A program made the position numbers and the translations under genes. A stretch of 64,000 nt of DNA from Haberlea rhodopensis. Taxonomy: Eukaryota > Streptophyta > Magnoliopsida > Lamiales > Gesneriaceae. The notes under the pieces are model-generated. The model did no database searches. It was not told the DNA's origin and saw only the letters and a program-made list of their open reading frames with translations. This document shows, piece by piece, positions 32,150 to 42,291 of this stretch (its first letter is position 1; every line of letters begins with the position of its first letter). The stretch covers positions 62,001 through 126,000 of the forward strand of contig CAJQUN010000463.1 in the NCBI GenBank assembly GCA_907163345.1, given 5' to 3'.

Positions 32150-32675
32150 GCACGATTATGCTTGTATATGGATTGTATATAAAGGCATGAGCCTTTCTCT
32201 CTTTCATTTGTGTTGCATGCAATTAGAGTAGAATTGCTAATGATATGAGAGTCATGGGTGTATTATGTGGGTGTTGAGACCCATTTATGTCGTCTTATGT
32301 GTGGTGTCTTCCCTGGCTGGGAATTTACTTAGTGTTGCTGTGTTCTGTTGAATATGTGTTTTCCCTGGCCGGGAACTATATATTGTGATGTGCTTTTGTT
32401 TTGGGATAGCTCAATTTATGGGGAGACTCTGCCCAAATTTTTATAAAAGTCCACAATGTAAAAAGTGGCAAAAAAGGGGATGGTAATGGGCGAACTCGAT
32501 GAGTCTATATGTTGTTAGGATGATGATCTTATAACATTGAGTATTAAAGAAATTTTGTAGTTGCCATTCAATGGTAAAGTATCAATTGAGTTTCCCGATT
32601 GATTTTTATTGAAAGCATGTGCCACACATAGTGGTTAGTACACTAATCAAGGGTTAAGGGCTTGGGGTCCTTACA

Positions 32676-33598
32676 CATCCTCGAGCAGATTTCCATTAGG
32701 GAAAGATGTTTTGACATCCATCTGCCATATTTCATAATCATGAAATGCAGCTATTGCAAGTAAGATCCTTATGGATTTAACCATGGCCACTGGTGAAAAG
32801 GTTTCATCATAGTCAATACCATGAATTTGTTAGAATCCTTTTGCAACGAGCCGACCTTTATAGGTTTGTACGTTACCATCCATATCGGTCTTTTTCTTGA
32901 AAATCCATTTGCACCCTATGGGTCGTACCCCTTCAGGTGGATCAACCAAAGTCCATACTTGGTTTGCATACATGGATTCCATCTCAGATTTGATGGCCTC
33001 TTGCCATTTCTCAGAATCATTGCCCATTATAGCTTGTTGATAAGATGACGGCTCATCCTCATCAATAAGTAGTAAGTCACCTTGTTGAGTCACAAGAAAT
33101 CCATATCTATGTGGCTCTCGGTGTTCTCTTACAGACCTACGCTGGGCTTGTGTCTCTTGAGCAGGTGTTTCTTCCACAACAGCTTGCGGTGCCTACTCTG
33201 TTTCCATCTCAATCTCAGGTTCAGTGTTTTCTTGTGGTTGCTTCACTAAGTTCTATTTTTCTCGCACTGGTTTTTCTAGAAATAAATTCTCTTTCAAGAA
33301 ATACACCAGTCCGAGCAACAACTACTTTGTTCTCGGTGGGATAATAGAAATAGTATCCTTTCGTTTCCTTAGGATACCCCACAAATAAACACTTATCAGA
33401 TTTGGGTCCAAGTTTGTTAGTGGCGTGACGTCTAACGAAAGCCTCACAACCCCAAATCTTCATAAAAGACATACTAGGACGCTTCCCAGTCCATATCTCA
33501 TATGGTGTCTTTTCCACTGATTTAGATGGAACATGGTTCAGTAAGAAAATCGTTGTTTCTAGAGCGTGTCCCCAAAACTGATATCGGAAGATCTGCAT
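32676..33598 (-). pseudogene. Cop-1 copy 1: integrase end and start of reverse transcriptase (broken)
   Basis: The open frame 33598-33221 continues integrase with the copia-typical YEIWTGKRPSMSFMKIWGCE and FVGYPKETKGYYFYYP. After a second frameshift near 33200, the frame 33177-32830 carries the start of reverse transcriptase (EAIKSEMESMYANQVWTLVD, GCKWIFKKKTD, YKGRLVAKGF). A further stop follows near 32829, and reverse-transcriptase sequence can be traced to the boundary at 32676 (NGNLLED). The catalytic YVDD region is missing, so this cannot be an active polymerase. Confidence 0.85.
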
Positions 33599-35435
33599 GA
33601 CTCATCATTGATCTAACCATGTCTAACAAGGTTTGATTTCTCCTCTCGGATACACCATTCCATTGTGGAGTATACGGAGGAGTGAGTTGTGGGACTATCC
33701 CACACTCCTTTAGATAGTCATGAAACTCTTGGCTTAAGTATTCTCCTCCTCGATCTGATCGAAGGATTTTGATACTTTTGCCAAGTTGGTTTTGTACTTC
33801 ATTCTTGAAATCTTTGAACTTTTCAAAGGTTTCATGCTTATGTTTCATTAGGTACACATACCCATATCTACTGAGGTCATCAGTAAATGTAACGAAGTAT
33901 TGAAAACCACCTCTAGCTTGTGTACTTATTGGACCACATACATCACTATGTATTAGTCCCAATAAAACACTTGCCCTTTCAACATGTCCCTTGAAAGGGG
34001 CTTTTGTCATCTTGCCCATTAAACAAGATTCGCATGTTTCATATGATTCAAAATCAAATGAATCTAATACTCCATCCTTATGAAGTTTAGATATGCGGTT
34101 CTCGTTTATGTGGCCCAAGCGACAATGCCAGAGATAAGTCGGATTACAATCATTATTTTTATTCCTTTTAGTATTTATGTTATAGATAGGTATATCAAGA
34201 TTTAATACATAAAGACCATTCACCATTTGTGCACTAGCATAAAACATATCATTTAAATAAATGGAACAACAGTTGTCCTTTATAATAAATGAAAATCCAT
34301 ACTTGTCCAAACAAGAAATAGAAATAATGTTTTTGGTAATTGAAGGCACAAAATAACAATCTTTTAAAATCAATGATAAACCAGAAGGCAAAGATAAATG
34401 ATAATCCCCTATAGCTAATGCAGCAACTCTTGCTCCATTTCCAACTCGGAGATCAACTTCGTCTTTCGCCAACAATCTACTCTTTTTGAGATCCTGCACA
34501 TTTACACAAATGTGAGATCCACATCCAGTATCTAATACCCATGATGAAGAAGTAGATAAATTGACTTCTATAACAAAAATACCTGAAGCGGAAGTCACAC
34601 TTCCTTTCTTTAGATCCTCCAGATATACTTTGCAGTTCCTTTTCCAATGGCCGGTCTCACCGCAATGGAAACAGTTCCCTTCCTTTGCTATCCCTCCCTT
34701 TGACTTCAGTGCATAAGACTTTGGCTTAGATTTATGAAAGACTTTCTTTGCTTTCTTGTTGCCTTTAGCTTTGGCCCTTCCTTTGCCCTTATTCACAATA
34801 AGGACATTTGTGGCCTTAGTCTTCTTAGTATTTGCTTCATAAGTTCTCAACATACCAAGCAATTGTGGTAGAGTCTTTTCCATGTCAGTCATATTGTAAT
34901 TTACTACAAATTGACTGAAGCTCTCAGGCAACGATTGCAAGATCACATCGGTGGCCAACTCTTGGTCCAATGGAAAACCCAGCTTGTCCAGATTCTCATT
35001 GTACCCAATCATCTTGAGCACATGAGTTCCAACTAGGCTTCCTTCTACCATCCTGCACTGAAATAACGCCTTAGAGACGTCATACCTCTCTTGTCTTGCT
35101 TGCTGTTGGTACAACTGCATTAAATGTTCGATCATATCGAACGCCTCCATTTCCTCATGTTGCTTCTGAAGCTCAGAGTTCATGGTGGCAAGCATGAGGC
35201 ACCCAACATCAAGTGCGTCACTCTGATGCTTCTTGTAAGCATCTTTTTCAGCTCTTGTAGCTGTTAGGGGAGGTTCCTCAGCGGGAAAGTGTTCCTCTAG
35301 GACATATTGTTTCTTTTCTTGTTTGAGGACTATCCTCAAGTTCCTATGCCAGTCTAGGAAATTCGTCCCATTTAATTTGTCCTTCTCAAGGACCGATCGC
35401 AGTGATAAAGTGCTAGTAACGTTGTTAGTTGCCAT
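33522..35435 (-). pseudogene. Cop-1 copy 1: gag, protease and integrase (637 codons, then frameshift)
   Basis: Starts at ATG 35435 (MATNNVTSTLSLRSVL). Approximate residues: UBN2-type gag 1-210 with LNGTNFLDWHRNLRIVL; zinc knuckle CFHCGETGHWKRNC; protease motif WVLDTGCGSHICVN; pre-integrase HHCC region with WHCRLGHINENR and CESCLMGK; integrase catalytic residues in HSDVCGP (Asp), RSDRGGEY (Asp) and NGVSERRN (Glu). The frame ends in a nonsense tail after DLPIS, where one extra base relative to Cop-1 copy 2 shifts it. Without that base it would run on into the next segment. Gag and protease parts look intact. Confidence 0.9.
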
Positions 35436-36849
35436 GGATATCTACAATATAAATATGCAAAATAAGTTTATGATTTAAATCATTTAACATGGTCTTATAT
35501 TAAATGATACTCCCACTATTTTGTTTAAAAAAATATCAACCCTCAAAACCTTTAGTGGGCCAAGATCCATATTTCACTTAATCTTGAGTTAGCTTTGGCT
35601 AATCGCCCAAGACTCGGTTATTTAGGTAGACAACACTTTGTCAATTATATCACATATAATTCTTGGATAGTTGGACGAACAACACTTTGTTCAATTCATC
35701 AAATGAATTATAATCCACCCCATGCCTCTAGGTTCCCAATCCTATTGAGATAACCTAGTTAAGTCGTACCCAATTAAAGTATAACGGATATCACTTTTAT
35801 CCTTTCGCGCCTTACTAAGATTGCCACGGTGCTTTGCTTTGGCAAACCCACACATGTACAATCGAAGTTATTGACGAGTACTTTTAATTTTGGAAGGCAT
35901 CTAAAACTTAATATTTTAGAGGGATTTATTGATCTCATGATTAATTTGATAATTTAAAATATGTCCACTACATATAGTTGTATACATATCTACATATATG
36001 TGTAATACTATTATCAAACTAAAACATAAGATAAATCATGCATCAACATACATAATTAAAACGTGACATGGTTATAGCCCCTACTAATGATTTTCTCAAG
36101 CCAATGAGAAAATCCTAAGAGTCAACCTAAGGTAACTTCACAAGCACCTTCCTTTGGCTCCAATTTGTGAATGGCCTCCTCATCCCGGCACGATGCTCCA
36201 TCTTCATTGATCACCATCAATAAAATAAACTACACTATTTACAAGATATAGAATTTCTCGATTCTCATTCGAGGGGAACATAGGGGAGGGATTACATTTA
36301 GAATGAAATAGAGAAAGGCACGACACGCAGGTCGTATTATAAATTACAAACATCCACAAATCCTATCTAAACTATAACCACGCACCATGCTCACACAACA
36401 CATAAAGCATGCATTAACATTTAATTAATTAAATTCTAAACATTTTAAATTTAATTCTAATTAAAACTGTAAAATAATTTTTGAAAAAATTATCGTACGC
36501 TCGGGAGATCACATGCCACGAACTTAATGCGACTTAGCTACGAACCACCATGGTTCGAACCAACCATACACCACGGCTGGACCAATTATGGGCCTAGGGT
36601 TCGAAACCCTAGCCCACGACATGGTCCGAGCCGATGGCATGGGTGCGGCGCCGCTAGGGTTCCAAACCCTAGCCGCCTTGCACCATGTTGGTTTTTCATC
36701 GAGCCAACTTGCTCGAAACACCGAAATCCACGAGCCACAAGCCACGGTCCAACCATGGACGGTCCATGATGGTGACGGCTTAACCATCTCGAGCCAAGGG
36801 TTCGAAAAACCTTAGCCCAAGCGGCGGCCGAGTGGCTTATGTGACTAGG
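35436..36849 (-). mobile_element. Cop-1 copy 1 untranslated leader (proximal part)
   Basis: A 1.4-kb non-coding leader matching 50185-51750 of copy 2. It contains two copies of a near-palindrome, CTAGGGTT..AACCCTAG (36594-36612, 36654-36672). Open frames over it (36524-36815) come from these repeats and are not genes. TRG-1 begins at 36850. Confidence 0.75.
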
Positions 36850-39613
36850 TGGTAGCGTTTATCGTGTACGCCCAAATTAACCCTTCTTCAGTTAATAACA
36901 AAAATATGTAGTAGTGGAAGTAGGGATCGATCTCACAGGGAAGGTAAATTTATTTTGTGTCAATTATCAAAGAACTAGTAACAATGGGGGATTTGGACTG
37001 GATTACTACTACTTAGCAAATATCAAACTAATTAACGAGTCTAACTAAAATGATTAAAACTTATGGGATTAAAGCGATTCTTGGTTTTCAGGTAACCGTA
37101 CTTTTGGAAAATTATCTTTTAGTCATCAAATCAAAACATTCGAATTCTTTCAATTATCTATCGATTGGAAATTCAATTCCTACTCATCTTATTCGTAGTC
37201 AAAGGGAAAACAGCATTCAATTCAACCCTTACCAAATCTCTAATCACCACTACAGCCGTTAATGATTAAATCAATGATAGTTTTCAAAACTAATGAGTTC
37301 GACAAATCTAATCAATAAAAACTACAGCCGTTAGAATCGATTACTCAATCGTTTCTCCTAAGAATTCAATAACACCTACAGCCGGTTAATTATTAATCTT
37401 AGTTGTTTCTTAGCAAACTATCGATTATGTTATTGAATATTAGGTGATCGGTCTAATACACAAGCACAACAATCATGGAATTCGAATTCTGAGAAACCAA
37501 TTGAAATCGAAGATTAATTCAACAATCAAACCGAATTTTCATAAAAGATTTAAATCCAAAAGTAGGTATCCCTTCAACCAAGAATCGAAGGGTTTTAGCC
37601 TAGCATAATTAAATCTAAAAGCAATAAAAATTCAATGGAAAACATTAAATAAATAAAGGAAAAGAAATTACTAATATAAATCACGATTCCGGCTTGTCAA
37701 TTCCGGTTCCGTTCTTCGTCGTTCTTGAAGAAAACTTTTAAAGAAAATTAATCTAAAATCCTAAAATATTCTAAGAGTATGAAATTATGCTTAAAATGAG
37801 GTAAAAATCGTGTATATGAGGTATGGAGGCTGATGGAGTAGGGTAAAATCCATGTGGAAAGGAAAGAAATCAAGAATTTTAATTTTCCAAAATTCTATAG
37901 GCGTAATTACGCCTGAAAGTGGCGTAGCTACGCCTGTAATGCCGTAGCGTTGGCGTAATTACGCCTGTGAATGGCGTAATTACGCCTGTCCTCCATTTTT
38001 CTGGCGAGTTTTGTATTTTGGCCATAACTTTCACATACGAACTCCGAATTCGACGAGTCAGCTGTCCACGCGAAGATAACTCAAAGTTCTACAACTTTTA
38101 TATGGGCCACATTCCCAAAACTTGGCTGGAATACATAGAAATTTGAGGAGAAAGGAGCAACATGTGTCTTTGATTCCGGTTTTTTCCTCTTTTCTTCAAC
38201 TTTATTGCTTCTTTCATCATTTTAGCTTGATTTCTTCACTTTTCCCTACATTTACACAAATATACGATTAGGTAGCATATGTATCAATTTATCCATCAAA
38301 ATATACCAAATCGTAGACAATTAAGCGTAATAGATGTGTCTATTTCTAGTCACATCAAACACCCCCATACTTACTCTTTACTCGACCTCGAGTAAACAAT
38401 CAAACCTACAATATTTTTGGTTGGCTCATAGGTTCATAACAAAGCAACTTGTCCTCACTTTACTGCCTCAACAATTTTAACATGCATAATAATGAACGGC
38501 GGTGAAAAGTTAACAGTGGAACAAGTTCAATCCCTAAACATTTCGTACCCAACGAAGTAGTGAACGTGTGTGTGTGGTCATAAACAAGTGTTGTGTACAA
38601 ATTATAGATTCAAAATATGCAAAGCCATAATAGTTCAAGTCATACACTAACACAAGTATAAGCTCACTTGCACACTCTTCTCCACTATCTTAGCTACTTT
38701 GCAAACACAAATCAAGTAGGTCTTAATTAGCTTGTAGCTTGGCCTAGGTATTGGCTTATGAAAGAAAGGGTAAGGATATTCAAACAAGAGAGTATGATGA
38801 AATGCACACTAAAAGCTTCTCTTCTTGTATGAATTTTTCAACTTTGTTCTTTTTCACAAGGTCTATTTCAACACTTTGCTTCTTTTGTGCCTTGGCTCCC
38901 CTTGGAGTCATATTTTTCATCTATTTTTCAAGGCATCCCTTTTTCTTTCATGCATTCCATTCTTTTGACAATTAAGCTCACAAATAAACTTCAATGATTC
39001 CCAAGTGTATTTGAATGAAATACATCATACTCCCTTAAAAGGTATGGATTAAAATTACATATAGGCTTAAAGGGTAGGATGATAAGCTAGTCAAGAAATG
39101 TTGAATGGGGGTCTTTAGTATGCTTAGCATACTACCATTCTTTTACATTTAAGGCTCGAAATAGGTACTAGAGAATGATTTTGTTTACATGGTAGGCTTG
39201 AAAGGCTCAAACGCATCAAAGATTGCCTATATCACTTTCATGTTTGCAAGTAGTCTAGACATACGCCTCAAAGAGCATGTAGTTAAGTTCTAGCATGTAT
39301 TAGAGACTTCTTAAGACTATCACAAAATTTACACAATCTTCACTAAGTGATGCACACTTCACAAGTCATGACAATAGTGTGCTCAAAATATTCAACTACT
39401 AAGTTAAAGCACACTTTGCATTAGAGTTCAAAGTGTTCCAAGGTTAACAATTCACCTATGTTCAAAAACATGCATGCTATCAATTAGGTTTCATCATGGG
39501 CTAGTGATTATAAGCATGCATTCATTACTAACTATGAGCTCAAAATTTTCAAATTTTCGATTTTTTTTTTTTTTTTTTTTGTATTTTGAAATAAGAAAAA
39601 CAATAACACACCA
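36850..39613 (-). mobile_element. TRG-1 3' LTR
   Basis: About 2764 bp. The part 36850-39404 corresponds to 42292-44846 with a constant offset of 5442, meaning no net insertion or deletion, and short frames within the two translate identically. It contains a palindrome cluster (37899-37988) and a T22 run (about 39561-39582). Its start is inferred from the purine tract GGGGGAGGGATTAG on the - strand. No gene is seen. Confidence 0.85.
37899..37988. repeat. Cluster of AGGCGTAATTACGCCT-type palindromes (TRG-1 3' LTR)
   Basis: Three GGCGTAATTACGCC sites, one GGCGTAGCTACGCC and a degenerate half-site lie within 90 bp. The variant keeps perfect dyad symmetry (AATT to AGCT). Confidence 0.9.
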
Positions 39614-39796
39614 CTAATCCCTCCCCCATACTTAAATCTTACATTGTCCCCAATGTAAGGCAAAAATACAAGAGAAAAGAAAAGTCTAACTAATAAAGCA
39701 ATAAAAAATAAAAGGGAGAAAAGAAACTAACTCCCCTTGGGTTGCCTCCCAAGCAGCGCCTCTGTTTAACGTCGGTGGCCTGACGCCAGTCCTCTA

Positions 39797-40636
39797 TCAA
39801 GGTGGTTGATGCAGTGTTGCTCTATCCTTCCTTAACCACCTCAATATCTTCTTCACTCCTCGGTATTTCGGCCTGTTGCCCTTTGAGTGGTCGTCCTCAG
39901 TCCTTACTCCTTCGGCACGTGATTGACATGGTCGATCCGGAGGATGCTTCTTTCCAATGGTACGATCCTGCAATTGAGAAATAAGAGGATCAGCAGTATC
40001 ATGAGTAGATAAAGCAGCAATAGTATGAACAGTATGCACAGGAGGAGGATCCATACCTCTCTTCTCGTCAAGGCCATCAGTAGCCTTTCCCATTTCCCAC
40101 AACTCATCATTATCAAAATCAGAATCATAATCATCATGTACATCAATAGCGTAACTAGAATGCTCAAGAGGTTTAATGGGTTCATACATGTTGAATTTTT
40201 CAATTTCACCATTAGACTCCATGGTTATCAAACCGCTATTCATATTGATTACTGAATTTGATGATTTCAAGAATGGTCTTCCTAAAATAATTAGACTAGA
40301 AGGATCACCATTTCTCATGTCTAAGACATAGAAATCGGCTGTGAAGACCAAATTCTTTACATGCACAACTACGTCCTCTATTATCCCCTTAGGTATAACC
40401 ATGGATTTATCAGCTAAGCGAATAACTGCTCTATTTCTTTTTAAAGGTCCCATCTTCAGTTGAGAGTACATTGAGTAAGGCAAGACATTTATGGACGACC
40501 CTAAATCAAGCATAGCCTTCTCAATCTTAATACCTCTAATCTCACATGGGATAAAGAACATACCTGGGTCCTTGCATTTAATGGGGATGCTTCTTTGGTT
40601 ATCCGCCGAAACATTGTCATTGAGCTCGACCTTGGG
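39797..40636 (-). CDS. TRG-1 protease-like domain
   Basis: Lies in the same frame as the gag segment upstream, separated by one TAG (40637-40639). Around residue 16 of the stretch beginning at 40561 is MLDLGSSINVLPYSMY, the retropepsin active-site region in the D-L-G-(A/S)-S form usual for Athila/Tat elements, followed by LIILGRPFLKSSN, the typical second conserved block. The C-terminal third is acidic then basic and has no known domain. There is no polymerase after it: the frame stops at 39797 and the sequence passes into non-coding tail. Its job would be to mature gag, if the stop is read through or is an error. Confidence 0.7.
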   Translation of the reverse strand, partial: PKVELNDNVSADNQRSIPIKCKDPGMFFIPCEIRGIKIEKAMLDLGSSINVLPYSMYSQLKMGPLKRNRAVIRLADKSMVIPKGIIEDVVVHVKNLVFTADFYVLDMRNGDPSSLIILGRPFLKSSNSVINMNSGLITMESNGEIEKFNMYEPIKPLEHSSYAIDVHDDYDSDFDNDELWEMGKATDGLDEKRGMDPPPVHTVHTIAALSTHDTADPLISQLQDRTIGKKHPPDRPCQSRAEGVRTEDDHSKGNRPKYRGVKKILRWLRKDRATLHQPP

Positions 40637-42200
40637 CTACCCCTTGTGTTCCTTGTTTCGATCCTCATTCACGGTTTCATGCAATGGGGCTTGCTCTTTG
40701 TAGCGTGGACTCATCTCGTAGAGGCCTTTGAGTCCGGCACCTTTCCTATTGTCCTTCAATGCTTGGGGGAAAGGGGGTGGTTCTTTATATTCAGAAAGTT
40801 TGGGGTACTTACCTCGTGGTTCCTCCCCTTGCATTGGCTCTTCAACATCTGTCTCTGTCTCCGTCATCTCTTCTTTTTGGGGTGGCGTCAGTACCACCTT
40901 CTCTTCGGTTGCATCTTCATTCACATTCATTGTGATAGCACTCACATTTTCCCGCGGGTTCATCTCTGGTTGTGACGGCAGTCCATTTGAAATCCTTGCT
41001 TCGATCTTGCTGATTGAAGTTGCCAATTGTCCCATCTGCGTCGTCAAGCTCTGGATGCTTGCCCTCGTCTCCTGTTGAAATTGTAAGCTATTTTCAGCAA
41101 TAATTTGGATGCTATGTTCTAACCTGTCAAAGGGAGGGTGCACTGGCGGTGGTGGAGGTCTTTGATATGGCGGTCTATAGGGTGGAGGTTGGTTCATCTG
41201 TTGGTTACCATAGCCTTGGTTTGAATGATCTCTCCACCCTTGATTGTAGTTGTTTGGTGGATGGTCATAACTCCTTTGTGGGGGGCCTGGGAATCCTCCT
41301 GCAGCATTTACGTTCTCCGTGGTTGTCTCTTGTAGTGAGGGGCATGCGTCTGTGGAATGGTTCGCAGCCAGACAGATTCCACACGGTTTTGTCTTTCCTA
41401 CATTTCCACCTGCCATACCACGCACAAGAAACGTGAGGTCTATCAGTTGTTGTTCTAAGTTTGATACGTTTACCTCTTTTCTTTGCAGTTGCCCATGGCG
41501 CACAGATCCGAATTGTTGGGAGTTGGCCGCCATGTTAGCTATCAACCTTCTAGCTTCCTCCGCTGTTTTATCTATGAATGCTCCTCCGCTTGCCGCATCC
41601 ACTAAGTTCCTGTCAGAAGAAAGTAAACCTTCATAAAAATTGGATGAGAAGGTGTTCACTTATCTGGTGTTGTGGACAACTTGCGCACAACTTCTTGAAT
41701 CTCTCCCAGTACTCGTGTAGTGATTCCTCGTAGAGCTGCTTCACACCATATATCTCTTTCCTCAAGTTCGTTGCCCGTGAAGCTGGGAAGTACTTTTCTA
41801 GAAATATTCTTTGTAAGTCAGTCCACGTGGTGATCGATCCGGATGGTAAGTAGAAGAGCCAGTCTTTTGCAGCGTCCTTTAGAGAAAACGGGAACGCTCT
41901 TAGCTTTATTTGATCCTCAGTGATTCCGGTCGGCTTCATGGTAGTGCACACCACGTGGAATTCCATCAGATGCTTATGTGGGTTTTCACCTGCAAGACCA
42001 TGAAAAGATGGCAATAAGTGAATTAAACCAGATTTGAGTTCAAAATTTACGTTATTGGCCAGAGCAGGGAAACTGATGCAGAGCGGTTGTTGATCCAAGT
42101 TAGGATTTGCGAGCTGCCTCAAGCTTTGATGTAGCGTCCTCTCAATCTCAGGATCGTAGTGAAAGTTATCTTCGTGATTGAACGATCCACCTGTACTCAT
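40637..42200 (-). pseudogene. TRG-1 gag (one frameshift)
   Basis: Starts at ATG 42200 (MSTGGSFNHEDNFHYD). The N-terminal part has the retrotransposon gag core with FHGLAGENPHKHLMEF, LKDAAKDWLFYLPSGSI and WERFKKLCASCP. At a run of five T near 41635 the frame shifts by one base. The second part, open from 41659, carries SSDRNLVDAASGGAFIDKT, then IANMAANSQQFG, a zinc knuckle CGICLAANHSTDAC, a Pro/Tyr-rich linker and ends at TAG 40637-40639. The homopolymer position allows either a real mutation or a sequencing error. Its size and motifs are normal for an Athila/Tat-type gag. Confidence 0.85.
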
Positions 42201-42268
42201 TAACAAACCAAAGTAGTAATGCGGGATAAAAAAAAATAAAAAAAAATCGACACAAATAAATGTTGCCC

Positions 42269-42286
42269 TCCCCGGCAACGGCGCCA
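42269..42286 (-). other. Primer binding site of TRG-1 (tRNA-Asp type)
   Basis: On the - strand, TGGCGCCGTTGCCGGGGA, a few bases inside the 5' LTR end. This primer sequence is typical of Athila/Tat elements and differs from the Met-tRNA sites elsewhere in the window. Confidence 0.88.
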
Positions 42287-42291
42287 AAATT

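Larger units (their letters stand above)
29984..32675 (+). mobile_element. LARD-1 copy C 3' LTR
   Basis: Complete 2692-bp LTR, TGTGATGACC...GGGGTCCTTACA. TATA box at 30314, GC-rich leader about 30360-30500, donor-like AAG|GTACGT at 31221/31222, 98-bp duplication 31444-31639, conserved frame 31916-32149. It directly abuts copia reverse-transcriptase sequence at 32676, so this copy inserted into Cop-1 copy 1. Confidence 0.9.

Noticed and set aside
36594..36672. Telomeric repeat remnants (CCCTAAA-like)
   Set aside because: Isolated CCCTAG and CTAGGGTT copies with symmetric arms, not tandem heptamers.
36524..36815. Proline- and tryptophan-rich frames on both strands
   Set aside because: They lie in the copia leader over near-palindromic repeats, are not conserved in copy 2 and have no recognisable domain.
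39797..40000. Start of a polymerase after the TRG-1 protease
   Set aside because: The frame ends at 39797 and the rest up to the LTR at 39613 is under 200 bp of purine-rich non-coding sequence; no polymerase motif is visible.
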